Assembly (NCBI GenBank): GCA_030690365.1
Contig: JAUYGX010000076.1
Span: 1-64,000, forward strand
Direction of reading: 5' to 3'
From: Bacteroidales bacterium
Lineage (GTDB): Bacteria; Bacteroidota; Bacteroidia; Bacteroidales; F082
Length of the DNA: 64,000 nt
Position numbers and translations under genes: made by a program. Of this stretch, positions 44,292-52,643 are shown piece by piece (position 1 is the first letter of the stretch; every line of letters starts with the position of its first letter). Below the pieces are notes generated by a model that saw nothing but the letters and a program-made list of their open reading frames with translations, made no database searches and was not told where the DNA came from.

Positions 44292-45059
44292 ATGAAATTA
44301 TTTCAAGTTATATTCCAAAGTCCTTATAAACGTCCGATTATTATCGGATTGATTGTCCTGGCATTGGTGCTCGTTTTGTTGATTGCTGATCTGATATTCT
44401 CAGTAACCTCTGTCAACCGGATGGTGAATCTGATTCAATCAGATACCACTGAAAATAGGTTGGAGGTAAAAAACTGGGATAGCCCCACTCAAAATACACT
44501 TTTAAAAGACAAGTACTGGATCGAAAATCAGATTGCCGTTTCCAGGGATGATTCCATGAGTCTGGGAATCAATATGGATGACAGTACCATTCAACTGCAG
44601 TTCAAGGGACTGGCACTCATCAAAAGTAGAATAGCACACTCCTATCCTGAGAAATTTCTCTCGGTACTGGATGCTGAAAATTATTCCATATTTTTCGGAA
44701 ACCCACTCATTATCAAGCAATCGATGGCCAATATTGCCAAACGGCCCTTTAGAAAGGTGAAAGTGAATGCCGATGGAATTACCCAGGCAGTAGATTCAGT
44801 AACCCACAACAAAAGTCCGTTTTCATGGAGTTTTGTTACAAATAACAATATCCGGATCGTGATTAACGGATTCGGAAGCGATTCGTTGGATACCGAACCT
44901 TCCTACCGTCAGGATGTGTTTTATTTCAGGTTGGCTGAAAAAACCAGGCATCTCTTTGGACCTTACACCCCTACCCTCTTTATCTGGATGAACGATAAAG
45001 AAGCAGAAGCTATTTATCGGGCACTGCCAAAAAATGCCAGGGTGATTGTTCGGAATTAG
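44292..45059 (+). CDS. Membrane-anchored protein, probably a catalytically inactive YkuD-like paralog
   Basis: A 255-residue protein from the ATG at 44292 (MKLFQVIFQSPYKRP); the track start at 44229 overlaps the previous gene heavily. One TM anchor (about 17-38, IIIGLIVLALVLVLLIADLI) precedes an extracytoplasmic domain. I see no HxxG or S/T-H-G-C motif. However, its C-terminus, IWMNDKEAEAIYRALPKNARVIVRN, aligns with the C-terminus of the preceding transpeptidase, RLSDGDLEYIYREMPVGAKVFIY, in register, with Trp-Met in the place of the catalytic-loop end. It is therefore probably a YkuD-fold relative that lost catalysis and may bind or regulate its partners. This is inferred from a short alignment only. 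Confidence 0.6.
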   Translation: MKLFQVIFQSPYKRPIIIGLIVLALVLVLLIADLIFSVTSVNRMVNLIQSDTTENRLEVKNWDSPTQNTLLKDKYWIENQIAVSRDDSMSLGINMDDSTIQLQFKGLALIKSRIAHSYPEKFLSVLDAENYSIFFGNPLIIKQSMANIAKRPFRKVKVNADGITQAVDSVTHNKSPFSWSFVTNNNIRIVINGFGSDSLDTEPSYRQDVFYFRLAEKTRHLFGPYTPTLFIWMNDKEAEAIYRALPKNARVIVRN

Positions 45060-45178
45060 GCTCAATTATTCGGACAGAGCAAAGAACATGGTATCAACAT
45101 ACTTTTTTGAATACTCCCCATCCAGCCTCTGTGAATAACTTTAGAACTAAATCTGACCTTTATCGGGATGATAATCCT

Positions 45179-45186
45179 TAACTTTG
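45179..45186 (+). promoter_or_regulatory. -7 promoter element of the restriction-modification operon
   Basis: TAACTTTG followed by C matches TAnnTTTG, 21 bp before the ATG at 45208. Confidence 0.5.
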
Positions 45187-45207
45187 CCATAAATACCTGG
45201 CTAATTA

Positions 45208-45885
45208 ATGAAACAAAAATTAACAAAAGAAACGTTAATCAAAGAAGCTCAACTTTTTTGTGTTAATCAATCAACATTTCAGCACAAAGAATTATATGGT
45301 GTAACGGATGGAAAAGCTGTTGGAACCCTCATTGAACAAAAGTTTCAGGCACACTTGACAGCAAATTATGAACTTATTATAGGCTCCTCTGCAAAAGGGA
45401 TTGACTTGCCATCAGAAGATATACTGACCGATATTAAAGTTACCTCAAATAAACAACCACAGTCTTCTTGCCCATTTAAAGATGCAAAACAGAAAATCTT
45501 CGGATTAGGATATAATTTATTGGTATTTGTTTATGACAAAACAGATGACCCGGTTAATCAAACTGCAACCTTGAATTTTGTTAGTTGCTCTTTTGTTTCA
45601 AAGGAACGAACATCTGATTATACAACAACTAGAATTTTAAATGAGATGAAAAATGTTGGAGCGAACGAAGATGATATAATTGCGTTTCTTGAGGGAATAA
45701 AGTTGCCAGCTGACGAGATTGCTTTAAAACAAATCACAAAAATCATTTTAACAAAAGATATTCCCATTGGGTATTTAACAATTTCAAATGCACTTCAATG
45801 GAGGTTACAATATGCAAGAATAAGGGATTTAAAGAATGTTGTTCCGGGTATTGACAAGATTATAAGTTACAACAAACCTGAATAA
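45208..45885 (+). CDS. Putative type II restriction endonuclease, PD-(D/E)XK type
   Basis: A 225-residue protein I identify mainly by context and a plausible nuclease core: a helix with Glu43 (GTLIEQKFQAHL), Asp66 in GIDLP, and Asp75-Ile-Lys77 in ILTDIKVTS, the (D/E)xK half of a PD-(D/E)XK active site. The gene overlaps the following adenine methyltransferase by one nucleotide (TAATG), the classic arrangement of a restriction-modification pair. It is clearly A+T-richer than its neighbours, as expected of a transferred module. Recognition sequence unknown. Confidence 0.7.
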   Translation: MKQKLTKETLIKEAQLFCVNQSTFQHKELYGVTDGKAVGTLIEQKFQAHLTANYELIIGSSAKGIDLPSEDILTDIKVTSNKQPQSSCPFKDAKQKIFGLGYNLLVFVYDKTDDPVNQTATLNFVSCSFVSKERTSDYTTTRILNEMKNVGANEDDIIAFLEGIKLPADEIALKQITKIILTKDIPIGYLTISNALQWRLQYARIRDLKNVVPGIDKIISYNKPE

Positions 45886-47654
45886 TGAAAGTATTTGAAG
45901 CAAATATTACCCATCAAGTTTCAGCATATTTAAATAACAGCCTTAAAACATTTACATCTCTTGAAAAGGCAAATCAGAAAATGCATGATGATTTTGGTAT
46001 CATCCATTTTTTTGATAATAATGAAGAATTGGAAACACTTAAAGAAATCATTTCAGTTAATCATAAAATTGTAGAAGAACCTGACAGAGTCGAATATGGA
46101 GATTTTCAAACCAACTCTGATCTGGCAAACAAGGTCATATTGCATTTATCATCAAGGGAAATATCACCTGAGATTTTAATTGAGCCAACTTGTGGAAAAG
46201 GAAATTTCATTATTGCATCATTACGCAGCTTTAAAAACATAAAAAACATCTATGGGGTTGAGATTTACAAGCCTTATGTGTGGGAAACCAAATTTAGCAT
46301 TGTAGATTTTTTTCTTAATAACACAAATACCAACAAACCTAAAATTTCGATTATTCATTGTAATATTTTTGACTATAAGTTTGAGGAGATAGCAAAAACT
46401 CATTCAAACAAAAATGTTTTAGTGATAGGAAACCCGCCTTGGGTGACCAACTCAAAATTAGGTGGACTTAACTCGACCAATCTTCCAAAAAAGACAAATT
46501 TCAAAAATCATTCAGGTTTAGATGCAATGACAGGCAAGGGTAATTTTGATATTGCCGAATTTATAACACTGACGATGATTAAAACTTTTCAAAGTATGAA
46601 AGGTAATTTGTTGCTATTGGTTAAAAACTCAGTTATCAAAAACATTGTATATGATCAGAGAAAATACCGTTACAAAATATCAACTATTGAGAAACATTGC
46701 ATCGACAGCAAAAAAGAATTTAATGTATCTGTGGAAGCAGCTCTTTTATATTGTCAACTCAACTCACCCCCAACGTTTGAATGCTCAGAATTTAACTTTT
46801 ACAATAATAAATCCCCGTATCTCAGGTTTGGCTGGTTTAACGATAAGTTTGTTTCAAACTTCGACACCTACATTCATACCAGGAAAATTGATGGAGAATG
46901 TCCTTTTGTATGGCGGCAAGGCTTAAAGCATGACTGTTCAACCGTTATGGAGTTAGATAAAGTAAACGGATATTATATAAATGGATTGAATGAAGAAGTA
47001 AAACTGGAGGATGGATTAGTTTATGGTTTTCTTAAAAGTTCCGACCTTAAAAACACGGTAATCAATCGGACAAGAAAATTTACGATCGTAACCCAAAAGA
47101 AAGTTGGACAAGAAACCAACTATATCAAAACCAAATATCCAAATACCTATCAATACTTGTTGCAACATCAAGCATATTTTGATGCAAGAAAATCAAGCAT
47201 TTATAACAATAAACCATTATTTTCAATATTCGGTATTGGAGACTATTCATTCAAAACCTACAAAGTTGCCATTTCTGGGCTTTACAAGACATTTCATTTT
47301 ACACTTATTCTCCCCCAAGACAATAAACCGGTAATGCTCGACGATACGTGTTATTTAATTGGTTTTGAAAAAGTAGAATTTGCCGTTTACTCCCTAATAC
47401 TTTTGAATTCTGATACTGCAGTTCAGTTTTTACAATCAGTAACTTTTGCGGATGCAAAGAGAACTTTTACCAAAGATGTATTAATGCGGATTAACCTTTT
47501 AGAATTGGGTCGAACGATTGATAAACAATATTTAGATAGTGAATTGATTAAATTAAATGAAAAGTACAAGATTAATTTATCATTAGATTTATGGGATAGT
47601 TTTATAAATGTAATGAAACCAATTAAAGAAAGTCAAATGAAACTATTTGGATAA
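45885..47654 (+). CDS. DNA N6-adenine methyltransferase (type II modification enzyme)
   Basis: A 589-residue SAM-dependent methyltransferase of the N6-adenine (gamma-like) order: a motif X-like GDFQTNSDLA (72-81), motif I EPTCGKGNF (100-108), and motif IV NPPW (183-186) in GNPPWVTNSKLGG. The C-terminal half (about 300-589) is a target-recognition-like region with many aromatic residues and no further catalytic motifs. It should protect host DNA from the endonuclease encoded immediately upstream, with which it overlaps by one base. Codon use and composition are A+T-rich like the partner gene, indicating the two moved together. A bidirectional terminator follows. Confidence 0.88.
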   Translation: MKVFEANITHQVSAYLNNSLKTFTSLEKANQKMHDDFGIIHFFDNNEELETLKEIISVNHKIVEEPDRVEYGDFQTNSDLANKVILHLSSREISPEILIEPTCGKGNFIIASLRSFKNIKNIYGVEIYKPYVWETKFSIVDFFLNNTNTNKPKISIIHCNIFDYKFEEIAKTHSNKNVLVIGNPPWVTNSKLGGLNSTNLPKKTNFKNHSGLDAMTGKGNFDIAEFITLTMIKTFQSMKGNLLLLVKNSVIKNIVYDQRKYRYKISTIEKHCIDSKKEFNVSVEAALLYCQLNSPPTFECSEFNFYNNKSPYLRFGWFNDKFVSNFDTYIHTRKIDGECPFVWRQGLKHDCSTVMELDKVNGYYINGLNEEVKLEDGLVYGFLKSSDLKNTVINRTRKFTIVTQKKVGQETNYIKTKYPNTYQYLLQHQAYFDARKSSIYNNKPLFSIFGIGDYSFKTYKVAISGLYKTFHFTLILPQDNKPVMLDDTCYLIGFEKVEFAVYSLILLNSDTAVQFLQSVTFADAKRTFTKDVLMRINLLELGRTIDKQYLDSELIKLNEKYKINLSLDLWDSFINVMKPIKESQMKLFG

Positions 47655-47670
47655 AATAAAGAATCACCAT

Positions 47671-47710
47671 AAAAAATCCGGATGAAACCATTCACCCGGA
47701 TTTGTTTTTT
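47671..47710. terminator. Bidirectional terminator between the methyltransferase and acyl-CoA dehydrogenase genes
   Basis: AAATCCGGATGAA pairs imperfectly with TTCACCCGGATTT around a 4 nt loop, followed by TTTGTTTTTT on the plus strand and preceded by an A-run (T-run on the minus strand). Confidence 0.82.
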
Positions 47711-47723
47711 CTATCAGTTCAGG

Positions 47724-48866
47724 CTATTTTATTACTCCTTTACCAATAACCAACCGCTGAATTTGGTTGGTTCCTTCGTAAATCTGACATAGTTTGGCGT
47801 CACGCATCATTTTCTCTACCAAATATTCAGTTGAATAGCCTTCGCCTGCCATAATCTGCACGGCATCTGTAGTTACTTTCATGGCCATATCTGAGGCAAG
47901 CAATTTGGCCATGGCAGATAGCGTATTCGCTGTTTTCTGACCTGTATCATAAGCCCAGGCTGCATTCCATGTTAATAAGCGGGCAGCTTCTATTTCGGTT
48001 GCCATATCGGCAATCATAAAACTGACCCCCTGGTTAACAGTGATAGGTTTACCGAATTGAATTCGGTTTTTAGCCCAGTTCTTCGAGGTTTCGTAGGCTT
48101 CACGAGCATTACCAATACTCAAGGCAGCAACGCCTGTACGGGTACGTTCAAAGGTTTTCATGGCCAATAAAAATCCTTGTCCATCTCCTCCGATCCGGTG
48201 ATCGATGGGAATTTCAACATCATGAAATTTAAATTCGGTTTGAACAGAAGCCCTTTGCCCCATCTTCTTCAGGTCAGAAACAATTTCTACTCCGGGAGAA
48301 TTGGTTGGAACAACAAAGGCCGTTAAACTACGTGCACCTTTTGAAGGATCGGTCAATGCAAAAACCGTAATAAATGAAGAAACGCTTCCATTGGTGATAT
48401 AGCGTTTATGTCCATTCATAATGTATTTATCGCCATGAAGAATGGCCTGAGTCTTAATTCCGGCCACATCTGAACCGGCATTGGGTTCGGTGAGTGCATA
48501 AGCGGCCACGCTTTGTTCCTCGCTAATCTGACCAAAAAATCTTTTTTTCTGTTCTTCAGTAGCACCCAAATACAGAGGTGTTAAAGCCAGCGTGTTGGCA
48601 TCCATGCAAATACCAATACCAACGCAACCTGCACCTAATTCTTCTGAAGCCAGAGCACTTTCAAAAATGGTATGTTCGCTTCCTCCGTAAATTTTTGCCA
48701 TCGGTCCGTTCATCAGGCCTTCTTTGTAGGCTTGTTTTACTACATCCCAGGGGAATGTGGCCAGTTCGTCATACTTTCTGGCATTCGGGCGCATGTGGCG
48801 GTTAGCAAAATCACGAACTTTCTCCTGAAGTTCAATCTGTTTGGGTTCTAATGAGAAATCTACCAT
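47724..48866 (-). CDS. Acyl-CoA dehydrogenase (short/medium-chain type)
   Basis: A 380-residue FAD enzyme from the ATG at 48866 (MVDFSLEPKQIELQEKVRDF), which starts exactly where ACAD domains begin; the track start at 48935 adds 23 untypical residues. Flavin and substrate motifs: YALTEPNAGSDV, KRYITNGS, the RTGVAALSIGNAREAYE segment, and the catalytic glutamate in IYEGTNQIQRL near the C-terminus. It is the usual size of SCAD/MCAD or glutaryl-/isovaleryl-CoA dehydrogenases; the chain length cannot be read from sequence. It differs from the longer ACAD at 38843 by lacking a C-terminal extension. It is divergent from xerD. Confidence 0.93.
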   Translation of the reverse strand: MVDFSLEPKQIELQEKVRDFANRHMRPNARKYDELATFPWDVVKQAYKEGLMNGPMAKIYGGSEHTIFESALASEELGAGCVGIGICMDANTLALTPLYLGATEEQKKRFFGQISEEQSVAAYALTEPNAGSDVAGIKTQAILHGDKYIMNGHKRYITNGSVSSFITVFALTDPSKGARSLTAFVVPTNSPGVEIVSDLKKMGQRASVQTEFKFHDVEIPIDHRIGGDGQGFLLAMKTFERTRTGVAALSIGNAREAYETSKNWAKNRIQFGKPITVNQGVSFMIADMATEIEAARLLTWNAAWAYDTGQKTANTLSAMAKLLASDMAMKVTTDAVQIMAGEGYSTEYLVEKMMRDAKLCQIYEGTNQIQRLVIGKGVIK

Positions 48867-49051
48867 TTTGTAGTGTGTGTTAATGAATGAAATGAGTTGT
48901 GAATAATTTGACCCCGAAAATAGATAAAAAATCAATCCCCCGACGAGTTTTTGCTTAATTTCGTATGTTCATCCTTTAATTTGTACAAGGATATAAATTC
49001 AATCGGTATTCAGGGTACACTGACCAAAATAATGTAAATACAAAATTCACT

Positions 49052-49960
49052 GTGAGCCATTCTTCCATACGCAACGGATTTAGTACCTATCTTCAGCTCG
49101 AACGAGGACTGTCGGTCAATACCCTTGATGCCTATTTGCATGATGTGGATTTGTTTTTCAAGTTTCTGGAAGAATCTGGTCATATTGGTGGGTTCGACTC
49201 CATCAAACTTGAAAAATTACAGGATTTCATCGGGTTTATTTCAGACATGAAGCTTGGACCAACTTCACAGGCAAGGGTTATTTCGGGGATTAAGTCATTT
49301 TTCAGGTATCTGATGATCGAAAGACTGGTTGAAACCGATCCTACCGAACTGATCGAATCTCCACAGCTTGGGTCAAAACTCCCCGAGTATTTAACCATTG
49401 AGGAAATAGAGAAGCTGATGGCTCAGATAGACTTATCGTCGCCGCAAGGCGAACGAAACAAAGCCATAGTGGAAACGCTGTATGGATGCGGGTTAAGGGT
49501 GTCGGAACTGGTAAATATGCATGTTTCGGATTTGCATCTCAGGGAAGGAATTATTACTGTTACCGGTAAAGGCGACAAGCAAAGGCTGGTGCCGCTCGGG
49601 AAGATGGCCGAGAAGCAAATTAATATTTACCTGAAACAGGTAAGAATTCATGCAACACCAGTTAAAAAGGCCGAGAATATACTTTTTCTCAATAACCGGG
49701 GCGGAAAGCTGTCGCGTCAGATGGTATTTATTATGGTTAAAGACCTGGTGCAGAAAGCCGGCATCCTGAAAACCATCAGCCCCCACACCTTCCGACATTC
49801 CTATGCAACTCATCTGGTGCAGGCAGGAGCCAATCTGAGGGCCGTGCAACAATTACTCGGTCATGCTTCCATTACTACCACCGAGATTTACACACACCTT
49901 AACACCCGCGATTTAAGGAAGGCTATATTGAAATACCATCCACGCAATACTACTTTTTAG
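49052..49960 (+). CDS. xerD: Tyrosine recombinase XerD
   Basis: A 302-residue site-specific recombinase that resolves chromosome dimers at dif with XerC under FtsK control. The N-terminal SAM-like core-binding domain is about 1-100, then the catalytic domain with Arg149 (YGCGLRVSEL), Lys173 (VTGKGDKQRLVPLG), His245 and Arg248 (PHTFRHSYATHL), His271 (LLGHASITTTEIY) and nucleophile Tyr280. I keep the GTG at 49052 as start, since no ATG in frame lies between it and the upstream stop, and the N-terminus has normal length. It stands alone, divergent from the acyl-CoA dehydrogenase gene, so it is the housekeeping recombinase rather than part of a visible mobile element. Confidence 0.93.
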   Translation: MSHSSIRNGFSTYLQLERGLSVNTLDAYLHDVDLFFKFLEESGHIGGFDSIKLEKLQDFIGFISDMKLGPTSQARVISGIKSFFRYLMIERLVETDPTELIESPQLGSKLPEYLTIEEIEKLMAQIDLSSPQGERNKAIVETLYGCGLRVSELVNMHVSDLHLREGIITVTGKGDKQRLVPLGKMAEKQINIYLKQVRIHATPVKKAENILFLNNRGGKLSRQMVFIMVKDLVQKAGILKTISPHTFRHSYATHLVQAGANLRAVQQLLGHASITTTEIYTHLNTRDLRKAILKYHPRNTTF

Positions 49961-50001
49961 AATTAAAAAGTGAGCCAGGGTTTTGGTTCAACCGAGACGA
50001 T

Positions 50002-50016
50002 GCGGGTCAAACCCGC
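50002..50016. terminator. Small hairpin between convergent xerD and the acidic-protein gene
   Basis: GCGGGT, loop CAA, ACCCGC. There is no T-run, so termination activity is doubtful. Confidence 0.3.
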
Positions 50017-50022
50017 TTCTAA

Positions 50023-50493
50023 CTACACCGATTGAATATTTCCGTGTTCGTCGATGAACATACCAAAATTCATATAGACCAAAGCGCCTTCGCGGAAGAA
50101 AAAGTCCATCATGCTTTCTTCATACGAAAGCCTGATTTCATGGCCTTCACCACCTTCATCATCTTCTGTTTCAGTCTCATATGCTTTAAGTCCGTGTTGA
50201 TTCATCAAATCCACGATAAATTCCTGTGTGGTACCTAAAATCTTTTCCCCAAACAGGGTTGTGTCCGGATGGTCTACTTCAATACCAGCCAGAATTTGTG
50301 AAGCCAGACCCACGAAGAATGCAGAAAATCCTGCCTTCCAGTAATGCAGGACAGTGGTATTCATTTGCTCATCTTCATCAAAATTGTCAATTTCTTCGGG
50401 TTCCCCAAATTTTTCCACGAATTCATCAATGCCCAACCCAAAGGTAATATTTCCGTATCCTTCGTTTGGTTTAATCTCAAAGTTATTCAGCAT
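50023..50493 (-). CDS. Acidic hypothetical protein
   Basis: I do not recognise this 156-residue protein. It is strongly acidic with Asp/Glu clusters (NFDEDEQ and ETETEDDEGGEGHE). No signal peptide or TM segment is apparent. It looks like a small alpha/beta protein: NITFGLGIDEFVEKFGEPEEID near the N-terminus resembles the 'GxxxxEVxxxFGxPxxx' pattern of SMI1/YjgD-like or YrdB-like small proteins, but not enough to assign. It ends convergently with xerD and lies downstream of the SDR gene on the same strand, separated from it by 49 bp. Codon use is like the neighbours, so it is probably a genuine gene. Confidence 0.75.
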   Translation of the reverse strand: MLNNFEIKPNEGYGNITFGLGIDEFVEKFGEPEEIDNFDEDEQMNTTVLHYWKAGFSAFFVGLASQILAGIEVDHPDTTLFGEKILGTTQEFIVDLMNQHGLKAYETETEDDEGGEGHEIRLSYEESMMDFFFREGALVYMNFGMFIDEHGNIQSV

Positions 50494-50542
50494 TTCAATG
50501 TTTTTATATAATTAATTATCAAATATTTTCAAAATAAGTAAG

Positions 50543-51349
50543 CTACTTAAAAGGTGAATCAGGTTCCTTGGCCATGTGGTTAAAAACCATTTTATCGAGC
50601 AGATCAGGGAAAAAATGATTGATCAAATTAGTCAACTTGCCCTGTGAAGTCAGAATAATTTTATTCTTGCGTTTGCCGATGGCATTGTAAATGTGAAGTG
50701 CTACTTCATCGGCCGTCATCATGCTGTTTTCGTCACGGGGCGATTCCCCCTGCATCGATCCATCGGCATTTAAAGCTGTGTTGCGGATATTGGAAGCCGT
50801 AAAACCCGGAAATGCAACCAGTACATGCAAACCTTTCTTCAGGTTTTCGATACGCAGCGCCTGCATAAATCCATTCATGGCAAACTTGGAGGCAGAATAA
50901 CCGGTCCGGGCCGGAAGACCCTTGATTCCGGCAACCGAGGACACTCCCACAACACTTCCTTTTTGCTTTAACAGATAAGGCAAAGCATATTTCGTGCAAT
51001 ATACAGTTCCCCAGAAATTGATGTCCATGAGTTTTTTTATGACAGAAAGATCCACGTCCTCAAACAGTGCCCGCATTGAAATCCCAGCATTGTTAATTAA
51101 AATATCAATAGTTCCAAAGCTGTCTATAGCCGTTACAATCAGGTTCTTGCAGTCGTTTTCGTTACTTACATCGGTTTGCATAAATACTACTTCACCACCC
51201 GAAAGTCTAATCTCTTCGGCCACTTCCATCAGGTTGTGATGATTTCGTGCTCCAATAACGACTTTTGAGCCATTATTTGCAAAAAGATTTGCCAAAGCCT
51301 TACCTATTCCGGAGCTGGCTCCGGTAATTACGACTACCTTTCCCTTCAC
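50543..51349 (-). CDS. Short-chain dehydrogenase/reductase (SDR) family oxidoreductase
   Basis: A classical SDR of about 268 residues. The cofactor motif TGASSGIG lies at the N-terminus; NNAG, the catalytic Ser in VSSVAG, and Tyr/Lys in YSASKFA complete the triad. I start at the GTG at 51349, which begins right before the first strand (KGKVVVITGASSGIG). The track ATG at 51457 would add 36 Cys/Lys/Tyr-rich residues unlike an SDR N-terminus and overlaps the divergent aminotransferase promoter. The C-terminal tail is hydrophobic and basic, resembling DltE/11-beta-HSD-like SDRs; the substrate is unknown. It is divergent from the aminotransferase gene by about 94 bp. Confidence 0.85.
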   Translation of the reverse strand: MKGKVVVITGASSGIGKALANLFANNGSKVVIGARNHHNLMEVAEEIRLSGGEVVFMQTDVSNENDCKNLIVTAIDSFGTIDILINNAGISMRALFEDVDLSVIKKLMDINFWGTVYCTKYALPYLLKQKGSVVGVSSVAGIKGLPARTGYSASKFAMNGFMQALRIENLKKGLHVLVAFPGFTASNIRNTALNADGSMQGESPRDENSMMTADEVALHIYNAIGKRKNKIILTSQGKLTNLINHFFPDLLDKMVFNHMAKEPDSPFK

Positions 51350-51420
51350 TTTATTTTTTTTACAATGATAGCAATAATTCCTAATAAAAAGCAAATACTT
51401 AACTTTATTTGTGAATAGCT

Positions 51421-51428
51421 TATTTTTG
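51421..51428 (+). promoter_or_regulatory. -7 promoter element of the aminotransferase operon
   Basis: TATTTTTG followed by C, 15 bp before the ATG at 51444. The track start at 51411 lies upstream of and within the promoter, so 51444 is preferred. Confidence 0.6.
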
Positions 51429-51443
51429 CAAAAATGTTTCATT

Positions 51444-52643
51444 ATGCAACTTACCAACCGACAACTTTTTCAGCAAAATCTGGCCCTGCCGGCCGAAGTA
51501 CCCAATGCCCTGGAAATCGTTTATGCTGAAGGAATCTACTTATACGACATCAATAGCGACCGGTATATCGACCTGGTTTCGGGTGTATCGGTCAGCAATA
51601 TTGGTCACAGGCATCCCAAAGTAATCAAGGCTGTGGAGGAACAGATGGGTAAATACATGCACCTGATGGTTTATGGAAAATACATACAATCGCCTCAGGT
51701 ACAGCTGGCTGGCGCATTGGCCGCTGTACTTCCCGAAAGCCTGCGATCGGTATTCATGGTCAATTCAGGTAGCGAAGCCATCGAAGGTGCTTTAAAACTG
51801 GCCAAAAGAGCCACCGGACGTAGCGAGATCATTGCTTTCGAAAATGCGTATCATGGTAGCACGCATGGGGCCTTAAGCGTCCTGGGAAATGAGGAAATGA
51901 AATCAGCTTACCGGCCCTTATTACCAGATGTAAAGTTTTGCGGCTTCAACGATCCCGAAATGTTCTCTTCCATCACCGAACGTACAGCATGTGTGATAGT
52001 GGAACCCATACAGGCAGAAGCGGGAATTATCATCCCCGACAAGGGCTGGATAAAAAAGCTTCGCTCCCGTTGTACGGATACCGGAACCCTGCTGATTTTT
52101 GATGAAGTACAAATGGGCTTTGGCAGAACAGGCAAGTTGATGGCTTTTGAAAATTTTGAAGTAGGCCCGGATATTCTTTGTTTGGCCAAAGGCATGGGTG
52201 GCGGAATGCCCATTGGTGCCTTTGTAGCTTCACGTGAACTCATGAATCTGCTCACGTTTAACCCGGCTTTAGGGCATATTACTACTTTTGGAGGACATCC
52301 GGTATGTGCCGCTGCCGCCTTGGCCAGTCTGGAGGTCATTCTCAGCGAAGGACTGAGTTTACATGCTGAACTCAAAGGAAAGCAGTTTGTACAATTACTT
52401 GAAAAGCATCCTATGGTAGCCGAAATCCGACAAATTGGATTGATGCTGGCTGTGGAAATAGTGCCAGGATTTCAGGTAAGTAAACTGGTTAAAATCCTGC
52501 AAAAGAACCGACTGATTGTGGATCAGTTCCTGTTTAATTCCACCTCTTTCCGCATTGCCCCTCCCCTGACCATCACCAATGATGAAATAAACCACGCTGT
52601 GGCTTTGGTTATTAAAAGCTTAAACGAACTAAAAATATCATGA
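51444..52643 (+). CDS. Class III aminotransferase, acetylornithine/ornithine-type
   Basis: A 399-residue PLP-dependent aminotransferase from the ATG at 51444 (MQLTNRQLFQQNLALP). The PLP lysine is in LCLAKGMGGGMPIGAF, the pyridine-N aspartate in LIFDEVQMGFGRTG, and GSEAIEGALKLAKRATG is the phosphate cup. These are traits of ArgD/RocD-like enzymes, but no arg or proline genes are nearby, so it may act on another omega-amino substrate. Its last codons overlap the start of the PAD-fold gene (ATGA at 52640-52643), giving translational coupling. It is the first gene of a four-gene operon. Confidence 0.88.
   Translation: MQLTNRQLFQQNLALPAEVPNALEIVYAEGIYLYDINSDRYIDLVSGVSVSNIGHRHPKVIKAVEEQMGKYMHLMVYGKYIQSPQVQLAGALAAVLPESLRSVFMVNSGSEAIEGALKLAKRATGRSEIIAFENAYHGSTHGALSVLGNEEMKSAYRPLLPDVKFCGFNDPEMFSSITERTACVIVEPIQAEAGIIIPDKGWIKKLRSRCTDTGTLLIFDEVQMGFGRTGKLMAFENFEVGPDILCLAKGMGGGMPIGAFVASRELMNLLTFNPALGHITTFGGHPVCAAAALASLEVILSEGLSLHAELKGKQFVQLLEKHPMVAEIRQIGLMLAVEIVPGFQVSKLVKILQKNRLIVDQFLFNSTSFRIAPPLTITNDEINHAVALVIKSLNELKIS

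Noticed and set aside
49052-49960. Integrase of a mobile element carrying the nearby restriction-modification pair
   Set aside because: The protein has XerD features and normal length, its codon use matches the core genes, and it is separated from the pair by an ordinary acyl-CoA dehydrogenase gene; no att repeats are visible.
51350-51457. Long N-terminus of the SDR oxidoreductase (ATG 51457)
   Set aside because: The extra 36 residues (CKNKLFTNKVKYLLF...) do not resemble an SDR N-terminus and overlap the divergent promoter region; the GTG at 51349 starts just before the Rossmann strand.
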